NCBI GenBank assembly: GCA_031550535.1
Contig: JAVBOM010000007.1
Coordinates: 62,001 to 126,000, forward strand
Reading direction: 5' to 3'
Origin: Avichristensenella sp031550535
GTDB lineage: Bacteria > Bacillota > Clostridia > Christensenellales > Aristaeellaceae
Length of the DNA stretch: 64,000 nt
The first letter of the stretch is position 1; each line of letters begins with the position of its first letter. The notes under the pieces were generated by a model that was given only the letters and a program-made list of their open reading frames with translations, made no database searches and was not told the origin of the DNA. Of the stretch, positions 1 to 8,326 are shown piece after piece. A program made the translations under genes and the position numbers.

Positions 1-465
1 TAGAATCGCGACGACCGAGCCGGAAAAGGCTTGCAATGCGCTGACCCTGACATATTGCTCCTTTGGCACGAGCAAACTGGTCGCCACATACGCCGCCGGA
101 CTCTGAAAAGCGTTCATGAAGCTGAGCAGGAAGTTGATGATGTACAGGTGCCATACGCGCAGCGCGGAAAAGGAATACAGCGCAAAGACTGTTACCGTGC
201 CGCAGGCGGCTATCAAATCGGCCAGCAGCATGATGCGCTTCTTATCCCAGCGGTCCGCGATCGTTCCCGCCACGAAGCGGAAAAGAATGGTCGGCAAAAA
301 AGAACAGATCGACAAAAGCGTGATGCTGGAAGCAGTGCCTTTCTGTTCGTACACCCAGACGATCAGCACGAAGTTGGTCATGGCCGTACCCAGCGTAGAC
401 ACGGCCTGCGAGCTCCACAGGACGAAAAAGTCGTGTAGGCCCGCAAAAAGGTTCGTTTTCTTCAT
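1..465 (-). CDS. MFS transporter, N-terminal part (cut by window edge)
   Basis: Major facilitator superfamily permease; only the first 155 residues lie in the window and the frame is open to base 1. The start ATG at 465 is preceded by AAGGAGC at a good distance. Residues 10-75 contain two hydrophobic helices joined by the typical MFS motif A loop (GTIADRWDKKR, Gly-Asp-Arg-Lys pattern), followed by more helices. The sequence resembles the EntS/drug-exporter type of MFS, but the substrate cannot be deduced. Because it has no stop in the window it is easily missed, and antisense frames over it look longer. Confidence 0.85.
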   Translation of the reverse strand, partial: MKKTNLFAGLHDFFVLWSSQAVSTLGTAMTNFVLIVWVYEQKGTASSITLLSICSFLPTILFRFVAGTIADRWDKKRIMLLADLIAACGTVTVFALYSFSALRVWHLYIINFLLSFMNAFQSPAAYVATSLLVPKEQYVRVSALQAFSGSVVAIL

Positions 466-543
466 GGCTTTGCTCCTTCAATCAATTTGTTATTGAATGA
501 GAATGCAAAGCCCGATTCGGACGGCAGTGTGCGCTACCGCGAT

Positions 544-596
544 GGCGGCGAGGATTTGGAAAACCGGACGCCATCAATGGATTCCGTCAGGAATCC
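544..596 (+). repeat. Double-hairpin repeat, diverged copy
   Basis: Member of the 53-bp family described in the findings. It keeps the exact length and the GGCGGCG start, and hairpin 2 is intact with a GTCA loop, but hairpin 1 has drifted. It sits in the gap between the MFS start and the end of the DUF6062 gene. The rest of 466-729 shows no gene. Confidence 0.7.
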
Positions 597-729
597 TTTC
601 CGCTCCATGCAATTCCCGTCCGTTATCAGACCTTGCATGGAGCCCAAACATGCGCAAACAATGTACAACACCTCCCGACGTGATTTGGTAAAGCATGTCA
701 CAGGGGTACGGGGCTGCCAATGGTTTCCC

Positions 730-1431
730 TTATCCTTGCTTCCCCCGTAGCTTCAAAATTGCCCGTTCCGGCGCGTCCTTGGATTCCCCCCAGGGTTTGT
801 CCGCGTTGCGGTAGTCAAACTTTTGCGTGAACCACCACAATTCCCGTTCGATGCGGGCCAGATTTTCGCGCTGCAAGGCGGAGAGCATGCCAAGGAACGC
901 CTCCGCGTCCGCCGCGCCCATCTCGGCGCGCGCCATGCGCGTCAGGCTTTCGTGGTGCGGCTGGCAGTGGCCCTTGGACTTCGCTAGCATGTCCTTGAAC
1001 GCGGACTCCGTGCGCCACAGGTGCAGCACAGTGAACAGATAGCGGTTCATCGTGTTGCCGAGCCGCTCGCACAGGATGCACGTTTCGCGCGCCGCTTCGT
1101 CCGTGGGCGCGCTCTTTTTGTGCCCGAACAGGCCGTTCCGTCCGTTCTTCGCCGGGGCGGCCGCTTTCATGCCGTCGATTACAGTAAGCAGGTGCGTGTG
1201 CGTCATCAGCGACAGGCCCAGGCGGTTCTGCATGCCGAGCATCCGCGCGAAGTGATGGGCGCAGAAGCCCTTCTCGTTCACCTCCACGCGCACGTCCGGC
1301 TCCATCACCGACGCGCCGAGAAAGCTCTCCAGATAGCCCTGCTCCTGCGCCGCGTGCAGGTCGCACAGCGGGCATTCGCTGTTCTCTTTATAGGCGTCCC
1401 AGACCGGGATGGTATCGATATGATAGCGCAT
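730..1431 (-). CDS. DUF6062 family protein
   Basis: Soluble protein of 233 residues resembling DUF6062, a family of unknown function in Clostridia. The N-terminal half contains a CPLC pair followed by CxxHH (FCAHHF), and the second half repeats this as CILC followed by HCQPHH. This suggests two similar Cys/His metal-binding modules, inferred from spacing only. The start is placed at the ATG at 1431 because GAGGAGAG lies just upstream; an in-frame ATG 18 bp further up has no such site. It is the last gene before a change of direction and has no clear operon partner. Confidence 0.7.
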   Translation of the reverse strand: MRYHIDTIPVWDAYKENSECPLCDLHAAQEQGYLESFLGASVMEPDVRVEVNEKGFCAHHFARMLGMQNRLGLSLMTHTHLLTVIDGMKAAAPAKNGRNGLFGHKKSAPTDEAARETCILCERLGNTMNRYLFTVLHLWRTESAFKDMLAKSKGHCQPHHESLTRMARAEMGAADAEAFLGMLSALQRENLARIERELWWFTQKFDYRNADKPWGESKDAPERAILKLRGKQG

Positions 1432-1542
1432 CGGCCGCTCTCCTCGCATTGGCTTTGATATCGCTTATCCTACCATAGAAGGGCATCCCCCGCAACATAA
1501 CGCGCGCGTTTTCGGCATACCCTGCCGCAGGGAGGGGTGCGG

Positions 1543-2262
1543 ATGGCCAAGAGACAGTCGGCGCTAAAGCGCAAGCAAAAGAGCCGGGGCGGGGGGTTGC
1601 TGACGGCCGCTGTCGTGCTGCTGGCGGTGGCCGCGTGTGTGTTCATCAGCCCTCCCACGCCACAGGAAGTCACCGCCGTGTTCGCACGCGCCACGCCCGC
1701 GCCCGCCGCGACGGTGGCGGCGGTGACGCTGCCGGCGCACGAGTGGTACATCGTGGACGCGGACGGCCAGGCGGTGGCGGCGTGCGGCAAACTGTTGGAG
1801 GCGGAGATTCTCCGCGAGGCAAAGGGCAAGCTGGCCAGCATCCGCGTGCTGTCCACCCAGGAGGTGGCGCTGCGCATCACCGCGTCGCCCGCGCAGCTTG
1901 ACGCGCTCCGGAACGGTGCGGACGCGATCGAGCGCACATTCGAAAACCTGACGCGCATGGCGCACGCGACACCCGCCGACGCCCAGAACGCGGCCAAGGC
2001 GGCGCAGACGGACCTGGACGCGCTGCTAAAGACGCTGGACACCGTGCTGCGCGGCACGGAAAACCCGGTCGTGCGCGGTCTGCAAGGGCTGGTAGGCTCG
2101 TGCCGCGAGGCGATGGCGGACCTGTCCACGGACGCGGCGAGCGAGCGCGTGCAGAAGAAAAACGCCTCGCTGGCGCTGCAGTATGAGTCGTATGTGCGGT
2201 ATCTGTCCGGGGGGCAGGGGAGCACGGAGGCGCAGGCGGTGGAGATGGGGGCGGGGGAGTGA
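1543..2262 (+). CDS. Membrane-anchored extracytoplasmic protein, unknown function
   Basis: Protein of 239 residues with a very basic N-terminus (MAKRQSALKRKQKSR), one transmembrane segment at about 20-38 and a long outer domain rich in Ala. The start ATG at 1543 follows GGGAGGGG. The order (basic tail, one helix, Ala/Pro linker, compact domain containing WYIVDADGQAVAACGKLLEA) resembles sporulation or cell-envelope proteins with SPOR-like domains, but I cannot assign a family. The C-terminal half looks helical. It is a single gene convergent with the esterase gene, five bases from its stop. Confidence 0.6.
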   Translation: MAKRQSALKRKQKSRGGGLLTAAVVLLAVAACVFISPPTPQEVTAVFARATPAPAATVAAVTLPAHEWYIVDADGQAVAACGKLLEAEILREAKGKLASIRVLSTQEVALRITASPAQLDALRNGADAIERTFENLTRMAHATPADAQNAAKAAQTDLDALLKTLDTVLRGTENPVVRGLQGLVGSCREAMADLSTDAASERVQKKNASLALQYESYVRYLSGGQGSTEAQAVEMGAGE

Positions 2263-2267
2263 AGCGG

Positions 2268-3176
2268 TCATAGTGCCTCCGGCAGCGCCTCGCCTTCCGC
2301 AAGCGGTTTCAGCCCATAAAACATCAAGTACTCGGGCATATGCTCTGCGCAATACGCAAAGCCATGCTCCCCTCGCAACAATTGAAAGGAAACAGCCACA
2401 TGCCTTTCGGCAAGGATCCGCGACAGCGCCTCGCAAGCGGCGGCGTTGACATCCGCGAAGCCCGTGTCCAGGTACACCGACAGGCCGGACAAATCCTGGG
2501 ACTTCGCGAGCCGCAGGGGGTCGCGCGCTTCCCTTGCCGCTTCGTCCGGGAACAGCCACGCGTGGATTTCAGGCGTGATGTAGGTATCCTCAAAGAGCGT
2601 AGGGCTGTGGCCACCCACTTTCGAAAAAAGGCCGGGATTGCGAAAAGCGAGATGCAGCGCGGCAAAGCCGCCCATGGAATACCCGCCGATGAAGCGGTGC
2701 TCCCGGTCCGCAAGGGTCGGATAGTGCGCGTCAATATACGGAATGGCTTCCTGGATGATATAGTCCTCGTAGCGGCCCTCCCGGAAGGTGTAGGAGGATT
2801 CGGACGTGAACGTCGCTTCCCCCGGCACATCCGATGAGTTCATGCCGAAGCTGAACTCGATTCCGAGCGCGACGATGATCATCGGTTCTATCCGCTGATC
2901 CCGGGTGAGCAAATCCGCCGTTTCCGCGATATGAAACTGATTGATCGTCGTAAAGGAGGACCCGCCCCCGCTGGCAAAATAATAGAGAACCGGGTACCGG
3001 GCGGTTTCCCGGTACCCGACAGGCAAGCATACATGGGAGATGATATCCCGATCGAGCAGGTCGCTATGGATGACGATCTGCCGCACACGACCATTTTCCG
3101 GGGCAGGGCGTTGCGAGCAGCCCGACAAGCACGCCGCGATCAACAGGAGCGCGAAGCAGAGGGATATCTTCCGCAT
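2268..3176 (-). CDS. Putative esterase (EsterD-type alpha/beta hydrolase), lipoprotein
   Basis: Secreted alpha/beta hydrolase of about 302 residues. It begins with a lipoprotein signal (hydrophobic stretch ending in LSGC), so it is probably anchored to the outer face of the membrane. The nucleophile elbow is GYSMGG, an Asp candidate is in DTGFAD, and the catalytic His is probably in GEHGF. This matches the esterase D/feruloyl-esterase-like family, which cleaves acyl esters; substrate unknown. The start at 3176 is preferred because the signal peptide begins there. The 17-codon extension upstream runs into the repeat copy at 3198-3252 and lacks a clear ribosome site. Confidence 0.75.
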   Translation of the reverse strand: MRKISLCFALLLIAACLSGCSQRPAPENGRVRQIVIHSDLLDRDIISHVCLPVGYRETARYPVLYYFASGGGSSFTTINQFHIAETADLLTRDQRIEPMIIVALGIEFSFGMNSSDVPGEATFTSESSYTFREGRYEDYIIQEAIPYIDAHYPTLADREHRFIGGYSMGGFAALHLAFRNPGLFSKVGGHSPTLFEDTYITPEIHAWLFPDEAAREARDPLRLAKSQDLSGLSVYLDTGFADVNAAACEALSRILAERHVAVSFQLLRGEHGFAYCAEHMPEYLMFYGLKPLAEGEALPEAL

Positions 3177-3197
3177 GGCAATCGCCCTTTCTTGACT

Positions 3198-3252
3198 GTG
3201 GCGCTGATTTGAAAAATCGGGCACCATAAGGGGATGATTTCGCCAGAAATCC
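3198..3252 (+). repeat. Double-hairpin repeat copy
   Basis: Copy of the 53-bp family with two extra bases before hairpin 2. Hairpin 2 has the paired change GATTTC/GAAATC around a GCCA loop. It lies between the esterase start and the pheT stop. Confidence 0.85.
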
Positions 3253-3257
3253 TTTCC

Positions 3258-5651
3258 TTACTTCCGTATCTCCGCCCCAAACCGCTCTGCGCAAACCTCC
3301 AAAATCCCGTCAAAAACCTTCTTGACCTCATCGTCCGTCAGCGTCCGGTCCTCCGCGCGGAATCGGAGCGAGAACGCGGCGGACTTTTTGTCCGCGCCGA
3401 CCTGCGCCCCCCGATACACGTCGAACAAGGACACGCTCTCCAGCAGCGGGCCGCCCGCCTTCGCGATGGCCGCGAGCACCGGGCCGATGGGCAGGAGCAA
3501 ATCCAGCACCAGCGCCACGTCGCGCGCCACGGCGGGGAAACGCGGCAGCGCCTTCACTTCGCCCATCGGGGTGGCGAGGCGTTCCAGCGCGTCCAGGTCG
3601 ATTTCGGCCAGCACGGCGCGGGCGTCCAGATCGAACGCGTCGGCCGCGTCCGGATGCAGCTCGCCCAGCACGGCGACGCGCTCCCCGTTTACGGTCAGCG
3701 TCGCGCAGCGGCCCGGGTGGTAGTAGACGTCCGCGCCGGGCGCGATGTCCGCCGAAAGGCCGAGCACGCGCAGCAGTTCTTCGATGACGCCGCGCAGGCG
3801 GTAGAAATCGTACAGCGCGCCGAACGCGCCGATGCACAGCGCCTGCCGCTCCACGGGCAGCTCGCCGGGTTTCCGCGAATGGCCCTCAAAGACCGTGCCG
3901 CACTCGAACAGCATGCCGCGCGGGTTCTGGCGGCTGATGTTCACGCCGAGCGCGTCCAGCATGCCGGGAGCCAGCGTTGTGCGCATGATGCTCGTGTCCT
4001 CGCCGAGCGGGTTTCGGATCACGACCGGGCACAGCCTCGGGTCGCCGTCCGGCAGGCCGAGCTTCACCGCGCCCTGCGCGCTGGTGAACGAGTACGCCAT
4101 CGTCTCGTGGCCGCCCAGCGCGACCAGCACGGCCTTTACCTTGTCCGTGAAGCGCATCCGGTCCGACCGCTTGCCCGCCATCGTCTCGCCCGCTGGTAAC
4201 ACGGACGGCAGGTGGTGATAGCCGTAGTAGCGCAGCGCCTCCTCGGCCAGGTCCGCGAAGCCGTCCACATCCTGCCGGAACGGCGGGGCCACGGCGCGCA
4301 GTGCGTCGCCCGCGAGCTGTACGTCGAAGTGCAGCTTCCTCAGGATCGCGGCGATTTCCTCGCCCGGGATGTCCACGCCCGTCCACCGCTGGATGCGGCT
4401 GACGGTCGTCTCAATGACCGGCTGCGGCTTCGGCGCGGGGTACACATCGATGATGCCGGAGACGGTGTCGCCCGCGTCCAGCAGGTCCACCAGGTGGCAC
4501 GCGCGGTCCAGCGCCTCGATGGCGGTTGCGGGGGCGACGCCCTTCTCAAACCGCGAGGACGACTCAGTCCGGATGCCGAGCGACCGCGCCGTCACACGCG
4601 TGGATGTCCGGTCAAACGCCGCGCACTCGAACAGAATCTCGCGCGTGTTCTCCGTGATTTCGGATTCCTCGCCGCCCATGATGCCCGCAAGGCCCGTCGC
4701 GCCGCCCTCGTCCGCGATGACGAGCATGCTGGCCGTCAGCGTGTGGTCCTTGCCGTCCAGCGTGCGCAGCGTTTCGCCGTCCTTGGCGCGGCGTACGATG
4801 ATGTGCCGCCCCTTGACCATCGACAGGTCGAACGCGTGCATCGGGTGGCCGGTTTCCAGCATCACGAAGTTCGTGATGTCTACGATGTTGTTGATGGAGC
4901 GCATGCCCGCGCCGTGCAGGTACGCGCGCAGCCACAGCGGCGACGGGCCGATGCGGATGTTCTTCACCACGCGCGCCGTGTAGCGCGGGCAGAGGTCCGC
5001 GTCCAGCACGTCCACGCGCGCCTCGTCCAGGATATTCCCGCCGTGCTCCTTGACGGTGATTTCGGGCTTCACGAACGCCTTGTCAAACGCCGCGGCGGAT
5101 TCCCGCGCGATGCCCCAGACACACTGGCAGTCCGGCCGGTTGGCGAGGATGTCGAAATCCACGACCGTGTCGCCCAGGCCGAGCAGGGGCCGCACATCGA
5201 TGCCGAGCGGGTGGTTTTCGTGGAAGATCATGATGCCCTCCGCGCTCGCGCCGGGGTACAGCGCGTCGTCCACGCCCAACTCATAGCCGCCGCAGAGCAT
5301 GCCGTCCGACAGCTCGCCGCGCAGCGTGCCGGACTTGATGACCTTGCCGCCGGGCAGCGTCGCGCCGTCCAGGCACACGGGGACGAGTTCCCCGCCTTTC
5401 AGGTTTTGCGCGCCAGTGACGATCTGCAGTGGCTTCTCGCCGCCCACGTCCACCTGGCATATCCACAGGTGATCGGAGTTCGGGTGCCGCGCCAGGGACA
5501 GCACGCGCCCGGTGACGACCTTATCGATCCCTTCGCCGACGACCTCCGTGCCCTCCACCGCCGTGCCGGTCATGATCATGCGCTCGGTGTATGCCGCCGC
5601 GTCCGGCGGGATATCCGCGTACTCGCGAATCCATTGCATCGGTATTTTCAT
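3258..5651 (-). CDS. pheT: Phenylalanine-tRNA ligase beta subunit
   Basis: Beta subunit (797 residues, normal length) of the alpha2-beta2 enzyme that charges tRNA-Phe. Domains in order: N-terminal tRNA-binding (EMAP/OB-like) region about 40-150, B3/B4 editing region, B5, and a C-terminal ferredoxin-fold anticodon-binding domain ending in RFGAEIRK. The start ATG at 5651 has GGGGG seven bases upstream; the TTG two codons earlier is less likely. It lies 12 bp after pheS and is transcribed with it under the T-box leader at 6712-7097. Confidence 0.96.
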   Translation of the reverse strand: MKIPMQWIREYADIPPDAAAYTERMIMTGTAVEGTEVVGEGIDKVVTGRVLSLARHPNSDHLWICQVDVGGEKPLQIVTGAQNLKGGELVPVCLDGATLPGGKVIKSGTLRGELSDGMLCGGYELGVDDALYPGASAEGIMIFHENHPLGIDVRPLLGLGDTVVDFDILANRPDCQCVWGIARESAAAFDKAFVKPEITVKEHGGNILDEARVDVLDADLCPRYTARVVKNIRIGPSPLWLRAYLHGAGMRSINNIVDITNFVMLETGHPMHAFDLSMVKGRHIIVRRAKDGETLRTLDGKDHTLTASMLVIADEGGATGLAGIMGGEESEITENTREILFECAAFDRTSTRVTARSLGIRTESSSRFEKGVAPATAIEALDRACHLVDLLDAGDTVSGIIDVYPAPKPQPVIETTVSRIQRWTGVDIPGEEIAAILRKLHFDVQLAGDALRAVAPPFRQDVDGFADLAEEALRYYGYHHLPSVLPAGETMAGKRSDRMRFTDKVKAVLVALGGHETMAYSFTSAQGAVKLGLPDGDPRLCPVVIRNPLGEDTSIMRTTLAPGMLDALGVNISRQNPRGMLFECGTVFEGHSRKPGELPVERQALCIGAFGALYDFYRLRGVIEELLRVLGLSADIAPGADVYYHPGRCATLTVNGERVAVLGELHPDAADAFDLDARAVLAEIDLDALERLATPMGEVKALPRFPAVARDVALVLDLLLPIGPVLAAIAKAGGPLLESVSLFDVYRGAQVGADKKSAAFSLRFRAEDRTLTDDEVKKVFDGILEVCAERFGAEIRK

Positions 5652-5663
5652 GCTCAATCCCCC

Positions 5664-6686
5664 TTAGCGGAACTGCCCGAGGAACCGGAGATCGCCCTCG
5701 TAGAGCAGCCGCATGTCGCTGATGCCGTATTTTAAAATGGCGATGCGCTCCAGCCCCATGCCGAACGCGAAGCCGGAATAGACGGACGAATCGATGCCGC
5801 ACATGTCCAGCACCTTTGGGTTCACCACGCCGCTGCCGAGAATCTCGATCCAGCCCGTGCCCTTGCAGACGCGGCAGCCCGTACCGTGACAGACCATGCA
5901 GGTGAGGTCCACCTCGGCGGAAGGCTCCGTGAACGGGAAGAACGACGGGCGGAAGCGCGTCAGGGTGTCCTCGCCGAACAGCGCCTTGGCGAACGCGTCC
6001 AGCGTGCCCTTCAGGTTCGCCATGGAGATGCCCTTGTCGATCACCAGCCCTTCCATCTGATGGAAGTTGGGGGAGTGCGTGGCGTCTGCCTCGTCGGCGC
6101 GGAACACGCGGCCCGGGCAGATGATGCGGATGGGCGGCTTGCGCGAGAGCATCGTGCGCGCCTGCACGGGCGAGGTGTGCGTCCGCAGCACGATGTTGTC
6201 CTCCACGTAGAACGTGTCCTGCGCGTCGCGCGCCGGGTGGTTCTTCGGCAGGTTCAGCAGCTCGAAGTTGTATGTGTCCAGCTCCACCTCCGGCCCCTCG
6301 ACCACCTCAAAGCCCATGCCGGTGAAAATTTCCACCAGATCGGCCTGCACCATGGACATCGGGTGCAGCGTGCCCATGTGGCGCATGGGGCGCGGCTCCG
6401 TCACGTCGATGGCCTCGTCCTTCAGCCGCGCTTCGCGTTCCGCCCGGCGCAGCGCAGTGCCGCGCGTTTCGATCATCCGGGTGATGTTTTCCCGCGCGCC
6501 GTTAATCAGCGCGCCGACCTTCGGCCGCTCATCGGACGGCAGTTCGCCCATGGCGCGCAGAAGCTGCGTGAAGCTGCCCTTGCGCCCTTGCAGCAGCACG
6601 CGGAGCGATTCCAGTTCGCCCGCCGTTGTTACCTTGGCGAGCGATTCTCGCGCCTCGGCCAGTATGCGATCGATTTGATCCTGCAT
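5664..6686 (-). CDS. pheS: Phenylalanine-tRNA ligase alpha subunit
   Basis: Catalytic alpha subunit, 340 residues, class II aminoacyl-tRNA synthetase. An N-terminal coiled-coil region (about 1-90) is followed by motif 1, motif 2 (PGRVFRADEADATHSPNFHQ) and motif 3 (GFAFGMGLERIAILKYGI). The start ATG at 6686 is preceded by AGGAGGGAACC. It is the first gene of pheST. The leader carries a T-box, so expression should rise when uncharged tRNA-Phe accumulates. Confidence 0.97.
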   Translation of the reverse strand: MQDQIDRILAEARESLAKVTTAGELESLRVLLQGRKGSFTQLLRAMGELPSDERPKVGALINGARENITRMIETRGTALRRAEREARLKDEAIDVTEPRPMRHMGTLHPMSMVQADLVEIFTGMGFEVVEGPEVELDTYNFELLNLPKNHPARDAQDTFYVEDNIVLRTHTSPVQARTMLSRKPPIRIICPGRVFRADEADATHSPNFHQMEGLVIDKGISMANLKGTLDAFAKALFGEDTLTRFRPSFFPFTEPSAEVDLTCMVCHGTGCRVCKGTGWIEILGSGVVNPKVLDMCGIDSSVYSGFAFGMGLERIAILKYGISDMRLLYEGDLRFLGQFR

Positions 6687-6711
6687 CGTGGTTCCCTCCT
6701 AATTCATTGCA

Positions 6712-7097
6712 GAAAAACGCGCCCGTGTCTCCATAAAGGGACGCGGGCGCGGCGTGGTACCACCCTTTTTTGCCGCGCGCGAAAAACGCGGACGGCCTCT
6801 GCGGGATAACGGGCGCGTTCCCGGCCCCGCCTACGGGGGAGACGGCACGGATTCCGCAGGGAATCCTGATCGCCTCATGCCTTCAGCGGAGCGGCTCCGG
6901 AGTGAATTTCCCGCTTGCCCTCCCCGGCGGCTTCCAGCCATGGGCGTTTCCCAAGGCCGCCTTCTCTGATGAGTGGCGAGGAACCGTAGATTCCAAGCCA
7001 TAAGGGGATTCCGCAAGGAATCCCTACCTCTGGGGATACAATGACGCGGGCGTTGGCTCCTTCATAGCCTTTCGTAATTTGATTATTGAATGATATA
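6712..7097 (-). promoter_or_regulatory. T-box leader of pheST (probable Phe/UUC specifier)
   Basis: On the minus strand the leader ends with the T-box AGGGTGGTACCACG (6753-6766) and then a GC-rich hairpin with a T run (6712-6752), the terminator that the T-box competes with. Upstream are the stem II/III landmarks (GCTGGAAGCCGCC and GGAGCCGCTCCGCTGAA). A TTC in the sequence CTACGGTTCCTC (near 6981-6983) is the likely Phe specifier, judged from position and not folded. Much of the presumed stem I (6971-7023) equals a double-hairpin repeat copy, and a half hairpin (GGATTCC, CTGC loop, GGAATCC) lies at 6850-6867. Confidence 0.88.
6971..7023 (+). repeat. Double-hairpin repeat copy inside the T-box leader
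   Basis: Exactly 53 bp. The hairpin 2 half (ATAAGGGGATTCC, GCAA, GGAATCC) matches the consensus and runs on into CTACCTC as in other copies. The hairpin 1 half is different (GGCGAGGAACCGTAGATTCC) and contains the presumed Phe specifier on the minus strand. Confidence 0.65.
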
Positions 7098-7121
7098 CCA
7101 TGGCGGCGGGCGGTTTGTCAA
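7092..7121 (-). promoter_or_regulatory. Promoter of pheST
   Basis: Minus strand TTGACA (7121-7116), 18-bp spacer, TATATC (7097-7092). It is placed directly ahead of the T-box leader. Confidence 0.75.
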
Positions 7122-7180
7122 GGGTTTTGGCGGTTTTTCGGGGCGGCATCGGGCAGCCGAGGGAGACACTCCCTTCCACG

Positions 7181-8290
7181 TTAGTTGGCAGGCTCCGCCG
7201 TTTCCGCATCCAACGACAGCGCAATCTCCACGAAAACGCCCGGCAGCAGAGCCTTGACATCCGCCTCGGAAAACGCATCGCTTTGCGACAGCGAGATGGA
7301 GCGCAGCGCCAGTAGCCCTTTAAGCGGGGAAAGATCGAAAATGTCATTTCCCCAGAGGTTCAGGTCGCGTAGCGCGGGCAAATCCTTCAGCGGCGACACG
7401 TCCGTGACGGAACACTCCGTGACATGCAGCGTCTCCAGCGCCACCTGCGCGGCCAGCGCGGAAAGGTCGCTGATGCCTGGGCACTGCTGAATGTACAAGC
7501 GGTTGATCGCGTGGCTGGAAAGCAGCGCCAGGTCGTCGCTCGTGATGGGCGATTGGAGGATGTTCAGATGGCTGAGGCCCGGCCACGCGGCGATGAGCGT
7601 CGCGAATGTCTCGCTGTCCACGCCCCGGAGCGTGACGCTGCGCATCCCCGTGTGGCGCGCGAGCGGCGAGAAGTCCGCAGCAACGCCGCCGAGGGAGAAG
7701 TGCTCCAGGTTTTCCGTCCCGGAAAGCGCGGAAATGTCCACGCGCGCGTCCTTCTTGTACCAGCCCCCGTTAAAGGTTTTCAGGTTCGGCAGGGACAGCA
7801 CGGGGGAAAGGTCAATCTCGTCGGACAACCCGCTGAGGTGGACGCGGGTGAGCCCCGGCTTGCCCGCCAGGGGGGACAGGTCCGTGATGCCCTTGCAGTC
7901 CTGCAGCCACACCTCCTCCAGCAGCGGCAGGTCACGAAGCGCCTCGATGCTCGTGATGTCCTGCTCGGCGATCCTGATGAACTTCAGATTCTCGCAGAGC
8001 GCGAGCGCGGAAATGTCCCGGATCGCCCCCTTCTTTGAGGCGGTATCCCGGAAGGCGTCGTACTCGAAGATGGTCACCTTCTCCATGTCAGCCTGGGTGA
8101 TGTCGCCGGTCTCCTTCCGCAGCATCTTGCGGATGACTTCCTCCACCACGGGATCGCCAAAGCGGACGATATCGCCCCTCGGCGGCGTTTCCGCCAGCGC
8201 GGGCAGCGCCGGAACGCTGAGGCACAGCAGCGCGGCGGTGAGGATGGCCAGGGCGCGTGTTCTTTTCCCTGTTTGTGGGCCGTGTCGCAT
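7181..8290 (-). CDS. Exported leucine-rich-repeat protein 1
   Basis: Protein of 369 residues with a signal peptide (basic MRHGPQTGKRTR, hydrophobic core, cleavage near PALAET). After an N-terminal cap containing VRFGDPVVEEVIRKML it carries about ten internalin-type leucine-rich repeats of the form ITDLSPLAGKPGLTRVHLSG, giving a solenoid suited to protein binding outside the cell. The start follows AAAGGAGGGACACA. A clear paralogue lies immediately upstream (8327-9523) with the same architecture, so the pair arose by tandem duplication. It has no sortase motif or visible anchor and is presumably secreted; ligand unknown. Confidence 0.8.
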   Translation of the reverse strand: MRHGPQTGKRTRALAILTAALLCLSVPALPALAETPPRGDIVRFGDPVVEEVIRKMLRKETGDITQADMEKVTIFEYDAFRDTASKKGAIRDISALALCENLKFIRIAEQDITSIEALRDLPLLEEVWLQDCKGITDLSPLAGKPGLTRVHLSGLSDEIDLSPVLSLPNLKTFNGGWYKKDARVDISALSGTENLEHFSLGGVAADFSPLARHTGMRSVTLRGVDSETFATLIAAWPGLSHLNILQSPITSDDLALLSSHAINRLYIQQCPGISDLSALAAQVALETLHVTECSVTDVSPLKDLPALRDLNLWGNDIFDLSPLKGLLALRSISLSQSDAFSEADVKALLPGVFVEIALSLDAETAEPAN

Positions 8291-8326
8291 TGTGTCCCTC
8301 CTTTGGGGTCGATGGTGGTCGTGTCA

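Noticed and set aside
4212..5735. Long open frame (507 codons) on the plus strand across pheT
   Set aside because: It is antisense to a certain gene, has Arg/His/Val-biased composition typical of high-GC shadow frames, and has no ribosome site.
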